Assembly: GCF_031769195.1 (NCBI RefSeq)
Contig: NZ_JAVHNP010000005.1
Location: forward strand, 124,001-188,000
Direction of reading: 5' to 3'
DNA length: 64,000 nucleotides
From: Vreelandella sp031769195
GTDB taxonomy: Bacteria; Pseudomonadota; Gammaproteobacteria; Pseudomonadales; Halomonadaceae
Shown: one piece after another, positions 53,304 through 61,449 of the stretch
Numbering within the stretch: the first letter of the stretch is position 1
How the letters are laid out: each line of letters opens with the position of its first letter
Made by a program: the position numbers and the translations under genes
The notes under the pieces: generated by a model
Databases searched by the model: none
Told to the model about the DNA's origin: nothing
Seen by the model: the letters and a program-made list of their open reading frames with translations, nothing else

Positions 53304-55118
53304 TTAAGACACATGGTGAACCGGCTGCAGCCCATAGACGGGCGTTTCCAGCCCCTCCATGCGCGCTTTTAATTGCAGCGCCAAGTAGTGCGAATAGTGC
53401 CGGGATTGATGCAGGTTGCCGCCATGGAACCACAGCGCCTCTTGTTGGGTGGGCTTCCACATATTCCGCAGCTCGCCCTCCCAAGGGCCGGGGTCTTTGG
53501 TGGTGTCAGAGCCTAAGCCCCAACACTTGCCTACTTTATCCGCCACTTCTTGGGAGATCAGCCGCGCTGCCCAGCCGTTCATGGAGCCATAACCGGTGGC
53601 GTAGACGATTAAATCAGCGTCCAACTCACTGCCATCAGTGAGCGTGATGGAGTGCGGATTAATACGCTCAATGCCAACACCGCTACGAAGCTTGATATCG
53701 CCATTCGCGACTAAGTCGCAGGCACCCACATCGATGTAGTAGCCCGACCCCCGACGCAGGTACTTCAAAAACAGTCCTGACTCGTCATCACCGAAGTCGA
53801 GCATAAAGCCCGCGTCTTCCAGCCGTTGGTAAAACTCAGCATCGCGCTGCTTAATCGCCTCAAACGCGGGGCGCTGGAAATCCGGCAGCACTTTGTAAGG
53901 GATCGACGCGAAAATCAGATCGGCCTTTTCATGGGTAAGCCCGCCTGCCACCGCCTCTTCGGAGTAGAGCGGCCCCAGCACTTCTTCCATCAATGAATCC
54001 GACTTGACGATATGGGTCGACGAGCGCTGAAGCATGGTGACATCCGCATCGTGCTCCCAGAGTGCAGCGGCAATATCGTGGGCCGAGTTATTGGAACCAA
54101 TAATCACGCACTTTTTACCTGCGTAAGCATCTGGCCCTGGGTGCTGGCTAGAGTGCTGCTGCTCTCCGGCAAAGCTCTCTGCGCCGGGGAATTTGGGCAC
54201 GTTCGGCATCCCCGACATCCCGGTGGCCATCACCAGCTGTTTCGGGCGTAACGTGATCTCTTCGCCGTTGCGCTTCACCTTCACAATCCACTCGCCTGCG
54301 GCTTCATCGAAGTGTGCATTGTCACAGGTCGTGGAACTCCAATAATTGAGCTCCATCACCTTTGTGTACATTTCCAGCCAATCGCCCACTTTGTCTTTCG
54401 GGGCAAACACCGGCCAGTTTTCAGGGAAGGGAATGTAAGGCAGGTGGTCGTACCACACCGGGTCGTGCAGGCAGAGGGATTTATAGCGCTTGCGCCAGGA
54501 GTCACCCGCTCGCTCGTTGCGCTCAATGATAATGGTGGGCACACGCATCTGCTTTAGCCGCGCGCCTAGGCCAATGCCACCCTGACCACCGCCAATCACC
54601 ACACAGTAAGGCTGCTTTGTGTAGCCAAGCTCGGCCTCTTCGCGCTCGCGGGCTTCCAGCCAGGTTTCACGCTGTTTGTTGGCCCCGTGCTCGGCTCCTT
54701 TGGGGCGGTGGTGGTTGCGCGGCTCGGGGAAATCGTCTAACGCCTGCATGGTGGTCAGCAGCGTCCAACACTTGCCGTTCTTTAAGCGAACATAGCCCTT
54801 GCCGCTGGCAACGGCTGTTTTAAATGTGAACCATCCCTCTGTGGTATCGCCGTTTTCGCTGGCCTCCCCATCAAGCTGCCACTGGGTGGGCTGGGTATTC
54901 GCCAGCGTGGCGTTCAGCATTGCCTGAATCTCATCCTTGCCTTCGCAGGTTTTAAGGTTCCAGGTAAACGCCAAAAAGTCGCGCCAGTAGCACTCGTCGT
55001 TAAACAGTGTTAATACGCGCTGAATATCCTGCGCCTGCAGCGCTTCATCTAGGCCTTGCAACCATGTTTGAACGGTGGCGGTGGCGTTAGAGGGTGTACT
55101 TGCCTCTGTGTGAGTCAT
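53304..55118 (-). CDS. Flavin-containing monooxygenase with N-terminal SnoaL-like domain
   Basis: A 604-aa protein. Residues about 15-140 look like an NTF2/SnoaL domain (WLQGLDEALQAQDIQRVLTLFNDECYWRDFLAFTWNLKT). From about 170 comes the monooxygenase: FAD site VIGGGQGGIGLGARL then IIERNERAGDSWRKRY, FMO-like fingerprint FAGEQQHSSQH (FxGxxxHxxx, with His where Y/F or W is usual), NADPH site CVIIGSNNSAHDIAAAL and the VYATGYGS motif. It may oxygenate a ketone, amine or sulfur compound; the substrate is unknown. ATG 55118 has GGAG upstream; an earlier ATG at 55166 coincides with the predicted transcription start. Controlled by the sigma-54 promoter at 55176. Confidence 0.9.
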   Translation of the reverse strand: MTHTEASTPSNATATVQTWLQGLDEALQAQDIQRVLTLFNDECYWRDFLAFTWNLKTCEGKDEIQAMLNATLANTQPTQWQLDGEASENGDTTEGWFTFKTAVASGKGYVRLKNGKCWTLLTTMQALDDFPEPRNHHRPKGAEHGANKQRETWLEAREREEAELGYTKQPYCVVIGGGQGGIGLGARLKQMRVPTIIIERNERAGDSWRKRYKSLCLHDPVWYDHLPYIPFPENWPVFAPKDKVGDWLEMYTKVMELNYWSSTTCDNAHFDEAAGEWIVKVKRNGEEITLRPKQLVMATGMSGMPNVPKFPGAESFAGEQQHSSQHPGPDAYAGKKCVIIGSNNSAHDIAAALWEHDADVTMLQRSSTHIVKSDSLMEEVLGPLYSEEAVAGGLTHEKADLIFASIPYKVLPDFQRPAFEAIKQRDAEFYQRLEDAGFMLDFGDDESGLFLKYLRRGSGYYIDVGACDLVANGDIKLRSGVGIERINPHSITLTDGSELDADLIVYATGYGSMNGWAARLISQEVADKVGKCWGLGSDTTKDPGPWEGELRNMWKPTQQEALWFHGGNLHQSRHYSHYLALQLKARMEGLETPVYGLQPVHHVS

Positions 55119-55175
55119 CGCGGGTACTCCAAGGTCTTTGTTATTGTTGAACTGTCGATAAGACACCCAACCCTA

Positions 55176-55191
55176 AGCACCCGCCGTGCCA
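55176..55191 (-). promoter_or_regulatory. Sigma-54 (-24/-12) promoter of the monooxygenase operon
   Basis: The minus strand reads TGGCACGGCGGGTGCT. It matches TGGCACG-N4-TTGCW at every defined position but one (G for T). The start would lie near 55165, leaving a leader of about 47 nt before ATG 55118. Confidence 0.8.
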
Positions 55192-55273
55192 ACTGCGCAA
55201 AACTGGCAATAAGCCACTGAAAAATAGCAATAAAAAAGTATCAAGATACCGCCATAAAACGGCGCAAAATAGA

Positions 55274-55319
55274 GACACCTGTCACACCCTGTGTACGCCT
55301 CGCGTTACAGGTGTAACGC
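55274..55319. promoter_or_regulatory. Two palindromic activator sites upstream of the sigma-54 promoter
   Basis: Site 1: GACACCTGTC (55274-55283). Site 2: GCGTTACAGGTGTAACGC (55302-55319), a perfect 18-bp palindrome. Both share the core ACACCTGT (site 2 on the opposite strand). Centres are 32 bp apart, about three helical turns, and lie about 113 and 145 bp upstream of the predicted start. The divergent activator gene begins at 55405. They fit upstream activating sequences for the AcoR-like protein. Confidence 0.65.
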
Positions 55320-55404
55320 ACGACTAACGACGTAATACAGCCGCGTTGACACCAACGGCAAAGCGCATAGGCTGGAAGAACAACAATAACTGTGTGTATT
55401 CACC

Positions 55405-57372
55405 ATGCCGATGACACCGCCCCAGCCTGCGCGCTTAGCCTCCGTGCAGCGCCAGCATATCGAGCACATCTTCCAGCTCGGCGAAGGGCTGGACGCACCC
55501 CAGCTCCCCGCCCAAGCGACTATTCGCCGCTCTTGGCTGCGTTGCCTAAACGAGTACCAGCTTGACCCCACGCAGCCGCGTCCGGCTCGGGTGGTGCCCC
55601 AGCAAACATTGATTGAGCACCGGGAATCTGTCGATGAGCTGTTACACGTTGCCCGCGCCGGGGTCGATCAGCTGTATGGGCAAATCGCCCAGCTCGGCTA
55701 CGTGCTGCTACTCACCGACCACCGCGGCATTACCGTGGAGTTTCGCGGCAACCCCAACCAAGACCAGCAGCTACGCAAAGCGGGCCTCTATTTAGGGGCT
55801 GACTGGGACGAGCGCTTTGCGGGCACCTGTGCCGTTGGCACCTGCCTTCACGACCGCCAAGCGATCATCTGCCACCGTCAGGAGCACTTCGACGCCACGC
55901 ATATTTCACTCACCTGCACTGCCGCCCCCATCGCCGACCCGCAGGGTAATGTGATGGCCGTGCTGGATATCTCTGCGCTGCATTCCCCCACCCAGCATGA
56001 GAGCCAGAACTTCAGCCTCTCGCTGGTGACGCTTTACGCCCGCATGATCGAAGACGCCTACTTTCTACAGCGCTACCGCGACTGTTTGATGGTGCGCCTG
56101 GATACCTCGCGGGAGTTTGTGCATGTGAATGGGCGTGGGCTGATCGCGATAGAAGAGAACGGCCAAGTGATTGCCGCCAACGCCGTGGGCCGCGAACTGA
56201 TGGCAGAACACCAGCGCCGCTGGCCGCCGTGGTCTGCCCAACACGCGCCCATGCTCAGCGAGCTGTTTGAGTGCGAGATTGCCGATGTGCTCAGCATCAA
56301 CAGCGCCACCGACGACCAGTTGCGGGCGTTCCGCGCCCGCGCCAGCAACGCTATTTATTTTATTAGCCTGCTGGAGCCACGCAGGCCGTGCATCAGACCT
56401 CCCGGCACGCCTACCTCTATGCTGCCTACCCCACTGGCGCGGCTGGGTGCCGACGACCCTGCCATGCGTAAAGTGCAGAAACTGGCCGAACGGCTGCGCA
56501 ACGAAGTGAGCGTGAATGTTTTGATCAACGGCGAAACCGGCACCGGCAAAGAGGTGGTTGCCCGCGCACTCCACGACAGCGGCAACCGCGCCAAAGGCCC
56601 CTTTATTGCGGTGAACTGTGCGGCGATTCCCGAAGCATTGATAGAGAGCGAGCTATTTGGCTATGAACCCGGCGCGTTTACCGGCGGGCGAGCAAAAGGT
56701 ATGCGCGGACTGATCCCCCAGGCCCACGGAGGAACGCTGTTTTTAGATGAGATCGGCGATATGCCGCTAGCGCTACAAACCCGCCTGCTGCGCGTACTCG
56801 CCGAGCGGGAAGTGATGCCGCTAGGCGCTAACAAACCGGAAAAAGTCGATATCCGGGTGATTACCGCCACCCACCGCCATATCGACACCATGATTGCGCA
56901 GGGAGAGTTTCGTGAAGACCTCTACTACCGCTTAAACGGCGCCCAGCTGCGCCTGCCACCGCTGCGTGAACGGGCCGATAAGCTCTACGTGATTCGCCAA
57001 GTGTTCAGTGATGTGGTGAGCGAGCGCGGCGGCAGCTCAGCGCCACGGCTACGGGCCGATGCCATTAGCGCCCTGCTCGCCTACGCCTGGCCCGGCAATA
57101 TACGCCAGCTTAAAAACGCGCTGGCGTTTGCCCTGGCCACCGCCGAGAGCGATGAAATCACCGTGTACGACCTGCCCGAACAGTGCCTCAGCCAGCGCAT
57201 TACCCACACACCCAGTGCGCCCGTCACCGAGCCCGACGCTTGCCAGCTCGTCACACGGCTGCAACAGCACCAGTGGAATATCAGCGCGGTTGCCCGGGAA
57301 CTGGGCGTTTCAAGGCCCACGGTGTATCGGCAAATGCAGCGCCAAGGCATCGTAGCGCCGAATAAAGCCTGA
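55405..57372 (+). CDS. AcoR-type sigma-54-dependent activator
   Basis: A 655-aa enhancer-binding protein. It has an N-terminal GAF-like sensor (about residues 70-220, YGQIAQLGYVLLLTDHRGITVEFRGNP ... FAGTCAVGTCLHDRQAIICHRQEHF), an AAA+ core from about 340 (Walker A GETGTGKE near 376, Walker B GGTLFLDEIGD) and a Fis-type HTH at the end (QLQQHQ... NISAVARELGVSRPTVYRQMQRQ). The sigma-54 contact loop reads GAFTGG (about residues 423-428) where GAFTGA is usual. The pattern is that of AcoR, which responds to acetoin or ketones. It is divergent from the monooxygenase operon, its likely target. Confidence 0.93.
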   Translation: MPMTPPQPARLASVQRQHIEHIFQLGEGLDAPQLPAQATIRRSWLRCLNEYQLDPTQPRPARVVPQQTLIEHRESVDELLHVARAGVDQLYGQIAQLGYVLLLTDHRGITVEFRGNPNQDQQLRKAGLYLGADWDERFAGTCAVGTCLHDRQAIICHRQEHFDATHISLTCTAAPIADPQGNVMAVLDISALHSPTQHESQNFSLSLVTLYARMIEDAYFLQRYRDCLMVRLDTSREFVHVNGRGLIAIEENGQVIAANAVGRELMAEHQRRWPPWSAQHAPMLSELFECEIADVLSINSATDDQLRAFRARASNAIYFISLLEPRRPCIRPPGTPTSMLPTPLARLGADDPAMRKVQKLAERLRNEVSVNVLINGETGTGKEVVARALHDSGNRAKGPFIAVNCAAIPEALIESELFGYEPGAFTGGRAKGMRGLIPQAHGGTLFLDEIGDMPLALQTRLLRVLAEREVMPLGANKPEKVDIRVITATHRHIDTMIAQGEFREDLYYRLNGAQLRLPPLRERADKLYVIRQVFSDVVSERGGSSAPRLRADAISALLAYAWPGNIRQLKNALAFALATAESDEITVYDLPEQCLSQRITHTPSAPVTEPDACQLVTRLQQHQWNISAVARELGVSRPTVYRQMQRQGIVAPNKA

Positions 57373-57462
57373 GCGCTGTCGGCGCTTGGCCTAGGCAGCC
57401 ACCCTCACGTACACTTGTTTGAATCTAATACTCATCACGCTTTTAACAAGCCGAGGCCCACT

Positions 57463-58317
57463 ATGGCGTTTGACTCCACCTCTTCGTATATCGCTACCAA
57501 CGCGCTTAAGCAGGCAGTGAATGCTGCCGTGGTGCTTGAACGCCCGCTGCTGATTAAAGGCGAACCGGGTACTGGTAAAACCCTACTAGCTGAAGAGCTG
57601 GCAGAATCCCTCGGCACCAAGCTCATCACCTGGCACATCAAATCCAGCACCAAAGCCGCCCAAGGGCTTTACGAGTACGATGCGGTGAGCCGTCTGCGGG
57701 ATTCCCAATTGGGCGTGGAAGGCGTTGAGAACGTCGCTAACTACATTAAGCCCGGCAAACTGTGGGAGGCGTTTAGCGCCAATGAGCGCGTAGTCCTGCT
57801 GATCGATGAGATCGACAAAGCGGATATCGAATTCCCTAACGACCTGCTCCAAGAGCTGGACCGTATGGAATTTCACGTTTACGAAACCGGCGAAACTATC
57901 CGCGCTGAGAAGCGCCCGATTATCGTCATCACCTCCAACAATGAAAAAGAGCTGCCGGATGCCTTTCTGCGCCGTTGCTTTTTCCACTACATCGAATTCC
58001 CTGACCGCGAAACCATGCAGGCGATTGTCGATGTTCACTTCCCGAACATTGCTCCTAAGCTGGTCAGCGAAGCGCTGGAAGTCTTTTTTGATCTGCGTAG
58101 CGCCCCAGGGCTCAAGAAAAAGCCCTCGACCTCAGAGCTGGTCGATTGGCTCAAACTGCTGATGGCCGACGAGCTGGCGCAAGAAGCGCTTTACCATCGC
58201 GACCCCGCCAAAGCGCTGCCCCCCATGGCCGGTGCGCTGGTTAAAAACGAGCAGGACACCCATCTGCTGGAACGCTTGGCGTTTATGATGCGTCGCCAGA
58301 AGAACAGCGGCCGCTAA
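57463..58317 (+). CDS. MoxR-family AAA+ ATPase
   Basis: A 284-aa ATPase with Walker A KGEPGTGKTLLAEELA, Walker B VLLIDEIDKADIEFPNDLLQELDR, sensor 1 VITSNNEKELPDAFLRRCFFHYIEFP and a C-terminal lid domain. MoxR ATPases with VWA partners act as chaperones that mature or insert metal cofactors into enzyme complexes. ATG 57463 has GAGG 6 nt upstream; the longer frame from 57415 is unlikely. It is 3 bp before the VWA gene. Confidence 0.93.
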   Translation: MAFDSTSSYIATNALKQAVNAAVVLERPLLIKGEPGTGKTLLAEELAESLGTKLITWHIKSSTKAAQGLYEYDAVSRLRDSQLGVEGVENVANYIKPGKLWEAFSANERVVLLIDEIDKADIEFPNDLLQELDRMEFHVYETGETIRAEKRPIIVITSNNEKELPDAFLRRCFFHYIEFPDRETMQAIVDVHFPNIAPKLVSEALEVFFDLRSAPGLKKKPSTSELVDWLKLLMADELAQEALYHRDPAKALPPMAGALVKNEQDTHLLERLAFMMRRQKNSGR

Positions 58318-58320
58318 GCC

Positions 58321-59499
58321 ATGTTTATCGGCTTATTTGAAACCCTCAAACGCGCGGGCGTGCCCGTTTCACTGCGGGAGCTTTTAGACCTTCACGCCGT
58401 AGTTGAGCGCGGCGTGGTGTTTGCCGATATGGAGGCGTTTTATCAGGTGGCACGCACGGTCATGGTGAAAGACGAACGCCACTTTGACCGTTTTGATCGC
58501 GCCTTTGCGGCCTGGTTTAAAGGCCTTGAGGATATGGACGCAGCCATTGAAGCGCTGATTCCCGAGGAGTGGCTGCGCCGGGAGTTTGAAAAACAGCTCA
58601 CCGACGAAGAGAAAGCTAAAATCGAGTCTCTAGGTGGCTTAGAAGAGCTCATCGAAACGTTCAAGAAACGCCTGGAAGAGCAGAAAGAGCGCCACGCAGG
58701 CGGCAATAAGTGGATTGGTACCGGCGGCACTAGCCCGTTTGGGGCTTATGGCTACAACCCGGAAGGCATTCGTATTGGTCAAGACGGCTCCCGCCACCGC
58801 CGCGCCACCAAGGTGTGGGACGAGAGGCGCTTTCGCGATTACGACGATTCGCTGGAACTAGGCACCCGCAATATCAAAATGGCCCTGCGGCGGCTGCGCA
58901 AATTTGCCCGCCAAGGGGCGCTGGAAGAGTTCGACGTTGCCAGCACTATTCGTGAAACCGCCAAAGATGCCGGGCTGCTCAACGTACAGATGCGCCCAGA
59001 GCGCCACAATGCGGTCAAGGTGCTGCTGTTTTTAGACGTGGGTGGTTCGATGGATGACCACATTCGCGTGTGTGAGGAGCTATTCTCGGCGGCCCGCTCC
59101 GAGTTTAAGCACCTGGAGCATTTCTACTTCCATAACTGCCTGTATGAAGGCGTGTGGCGAAACAACCTGCGCCGGGGCAATGAGCGCATCCCCACCATGG
59201 ACGTGCTGCACACCTACGGCGCCGACTACCAGGTGGTGATCGTGGGCGATGCCGCCATGTCGCCTTATGAAGTCACCCACCGCGGCGGCAGCGTAGAGCA
59301 CTTTAACGACGAAGCGGGTGGCGTGTGGCTCAAACGCTTGGCCGAGAAATTCCCACGTTTAGCGTGGCTCAACCCGATGCCACCCCGCGCCTGGGAATAC
59401 ACCTACTCAACCACCCTGATCCGCGAGCTAATCGACGACCGTATGTACCCCATGACCCTGGAAGGGCTGGAAACCGCCATGCGCGAATTGGCGAAGTAG
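58321..59499 (+). CDS. VWA domain protein, CoxE-like partner of MoxR ATPase
   Basis: A 392-aa cytoplasmic protein. The N-terminal half is helical and charged (EKQLTDEEKAKIESLGGLEELIETFKKRLEEQKER), with a GGTSPFGAYGYNPEGIRIGQ linker. The C-terminal VWA domain has the MIDAS motif LFLDVGGSMDDHI and VVIVGDAAMSPYEV. Together with the MoxR ATPase it forms a pair known in many proteobacteria, whose client is usually unknown. Three base pairs separate the two genes. Confidence 0.92.
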   Translation: MFIGLFETLKRAGVPVSLRELLDLHAVVERGVVFADMEAFYQVARTVMVKDERHFDRFDRAFAAWFKGLEDMDAAIEALIPEEWLRREFEKQLTDEEKAKIESLGGLEELIETFKKRLEEQKERHAGGNKWIGTGGTSPFGAYGYNPEGIRIGQDGSRHRRATKVWDERRFRDYDDSLELGTRNIKMALRRLRKFARQGALEEFDVASTIRETAKDAGLLNVQMRPERHNAVKVLLFLDVGGSMDDHIRVCEELFSAARSEFKHLEHFYFHNCLYEGVWRNNLRRGNERIPTMDVLHTYGADYQVVIVGDAAMSPYEVTHRGGSVEHFNDEAGGVWLKRLAEKFPRLAWLNPMPPRAWEYTYSTTLIRELIDDRMYPMTLEGLETAMRELAK

Positions 59500-59534
59500 C
59501 ATTGACCTAGACAGCCATAGTAGCAATAAAAGCA

Positions 59535-59577
59535 GCAACAAAAACGGCGCACCCAGTAGGTGCGCCGTTTTTGTTGC
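59535..59577. terminator. Bidirectional terminator with 19-bp perfect stem
   Basis: Arms at 59535-59553 and 59559-59577 pair over 19 bp with a 5-nt loop; the core is ACGGCGCACC flanked by A5/T5. It lies between the VWA gene and cytochrome b561, which converge. Confidence 0.93.
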
Positions 59578-59590
59578 AACGCCTAAATGG

Positions 59591-60118
59591 CTAAGCCATG
59601 CGCGTCATAATGCTGTGGTTGGTCAGCCTGCGGTGCAATACCGCCATCGCGATATGGCCTACCACCAAGGCTAACAGCGCCCATCCCAGCTCGCCATGTA
59701 ACAAACCTCCCAAGTTAGTCATCCACTCGATGCGCTCACCGCCGCCTGACATTAAGTTAATGCCCCACACATCCAGCGCACGGCCCGAGCCGTACTGACG
59801 AATGAGCGCAATGCTAGGCACGGCGATCATCAAACCGTAAAGCGCCACGTGGCCCAGTTTGGCCATCACACTCACCGCAGGCGGGCGTCGGGAAGCATTG
59901 GCCATCGCCCACAGGGCGCGCAGTATCACTAACGCCATTAATGCCACGCCCACCTCTCGATGGGTGCCCCATAAAAAGCGCTCAATGGCTGTTTCCTCTA
60001 GCAGCACGCGCGCACCTGCGCCGCTAAACTGCCATATAAACAGCAATGCCATTCCCCAATGGAGTGTGCGGCTTACCCACCCATAACGCGTTGAGCTGTC
60101 CATCAATGCTAGCGCCAT
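59591..60118 (-). CDS. Cytochrome b561 (CybB-like)
   Basis: A 175-aa membrane protein with four hydrophobic helices. Haem-ligand histidines are placed as in the family: SRTLHWGMALLFIWQ (helix 1), FLWGTHREVGVALMALVILRALW (helix 2) and the helix 4 stretch LLHGELGWALLALVVGHIAMAVLHR. It passes electrons between quinol and periplasmic acceptors, probably protecting against superoxide as in E. coli CybB. ATG 60118 has GAGG 8 nt upstream; the longer frame from 60184 is unlikely. Confidence 0.9.
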   Translation of the reverse strand: MALALMDSSTRYGWVSRTLHWGMALLFIWQFSGAGARVLLEETAIERFLWGTHREVGVALMALVILRALWAMANASRRPPAVSVMAKLGHVALYGLMIAVPSIALIRQYGSGRALDVWGINLMSGGGERIEWMTNLGGLLHGELGWALLALVVGHIAMAVLHRRLTNHSIMTRMA

Positions 60119-60231
60119 CTGTTTTACCTCGTAACAAACATTAAACGATAGCGCTATTTTACCCAGCCCAGCTTTACAGATCATGACAACAGCGTGGAAG
60201 TTGGTTGCAGAGAGTGGAACGCCGCGTTGCC

Positions 60232-60792
60232 CTAGAGCGTGTCAGGGACGCTATTCAACCCGGCTAAAAAGGCCTCTTTGGCCTGGGCAAACGCAGCGGC
60301 ATCGTGCTTGAAGCGGCGCAGAATTAAGGCCTCATCCAACGCTAATGTGGGCGAGAGCGTCTCAACGCTTTTCGCCGGATGACGCGCCGACAGGCCAATA
60401 CGCTGGCCGTTATCCGCCGCGAACCAGCGCTTAAACCCGCACTGCTGGTAAAAAGCCTCTTCTTTTCCACTCGTCACGTCCACGCGCAGCGGTGCTTTTA
60501 GGCTTAACTCGCTGAGCAAACGTGCTTTTGCGCCTTTTGCGAACTCACAGGCGTGGGTCACGGTCATGCCTTGCCCCGCTTCATCCAGCACCAGCAGCGC
60601 CAGCGCCAGGGGCTTGCCCGCACCGTCCACACCCGCCAACAGGCGTGCACCTTCTTGGGCAAACAGTACGTTTTTAGTACCGGTAAACACCACCAATGGC
60701 GTTAGGCCAGCCTGTTGGCCATATACCTCAGCACATAGCTTGGCCAAACACGCATCGCGCGGTTCACTCTGACTTACATGGACTACCTTCAT
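60232..60792 (-). CDS. Uncharacterised protein with weak GNAT-like features
   Basis: A 186-aa soluble protein. I do not recognise a firm family. A stretch near residue 110-135 (LRVDVTSGKEEAFYQQCGFKRWFAADNGQRIGLSAR) recalls the last strands of GNAT acetyltransferases (the YxxxGF pattern), and an earlier part (ARLLAGVDGAGKPLALALLVLDEAGQGMTVTHACEF) could be the central sheet, but the acetyl-CoA loop is not clear. It is divergent from the ridA-like gene. Confidence 0.7.
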   Translation of the reverse strand: MKVVHVSQSEPRDACLAKLCAEVYGQQAGLTPLVVFTGTKNVLFAQEGARLLAGVDGAGKPLALALLVLDEAGQGMTVTHACEFAKGAKARLLSELSLKAPLRVDVTSGKEEAFYQQCGFKRWFAADNGQRIGLSARHPAKSVETLSPTLALDEALILRRFKHDAAAFAQAKEAFLAGLNSVPDTL

Positions 60793-60978
60793 AACGCTCT
60801 CTCGTTGCGTTCGTTCACCCCGCCACTTCCCTACAGTACAACAAGCGCTGGCGAGCTATAAAAGCCCGCCAGCGTAGAGCAAAGCGCGTAGAGACACCAG
60901 CCTGTTGTCGATGGAACCCTCTTGCGATGGCGTAGTCGCACTGAGGGCAAGGCATTTTTGTATTGCCAAGGAGAGCAC

Positions 60979-61365
60979 ATGACACAGTTCATCAACGACC
61001 CCACCCTGCCTAAACCGGATTTTCCGGGCAGCCACATGGTGATTGACGACCACTACATGTTTATTTCTGGCCTGACAGTGGCGGATCTTTCCAACGGCGA
61101 CGCCGCCCGTGGCGATGTAAAAGAAGAGACCCGTTTAGTGATGCGTGAGCTAGAGCGCATGCTAGCGCAGGAAGGCGGTAGCCTCGCAGATGTGGTGCGG
61201 GTAGATGTGCACCTCACCGATTTAAAACAGATTAGCGCGCTCGACAGCATCTACGCTGACTTCTTTGAACCCGGGCGCTACCCAGCACGCACCTGCACCG
61301 AATCCCCTAACATCTGTGGTGGCAGCTCCGTGGAAATCACGCTGATGGCGAAACGTGCTCACTAG
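60979..61365 (+). CDS. RidA-family (YjgF/YER057c/UK114) protein
   Basis: A 128-aa protein. RidA members deaminate reactive enamines or imines formed by PLP enzymes. The fold is visible in HYMFISGLTVADLS, ELERMLAQEGGSLADVVRVDVHLTDLKQISALDSIYADFFEPGRYPARTCTE. The arginine in YPARTC matches the conserved substrate arginine. ATG 60979 has AAGGAG 6 nt upstream. It could instead be one of the RidA subgroups without deaminase activity. Confidence 0.9.
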   Translation: MTQFINDPTLPKPDFPGSHMVIDDHYMFISGLTVADLSNGDAARGDVKEETRLVMRELERMLAQEGGSLADVVRVDVHLTDLKQISALDSIYADFFEPGRYPARTCTESPNICGGSSVEITLMAKRAH

Positions 61366-61395
61366 TAGTGCGCACTATTTTGATTATTACCCCAA

Positions 61396-61429
61396 CGCAC
61401 AAAAAGCCAACTGAATGGCTTTTTGTGCG
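61396..61429. terminator. Bidirectional terminator, ridA-like / tctAB
   Basis: A 14-bp perfect stem has arms 61396-61409 (CGCACAAAAAGCCA) and 61416-61429, with a 6-nt loop. It lies between convergent genes. Confidence 0.88.
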
Positions 61430-61449
61430 CCTACTTCTTAGGGGTTGTG

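Noticed and set aside
58443..58730. Antisense frames in the VWA gene
   Set aside because: Mirror of the high-GC third codon positions; typical shadows.
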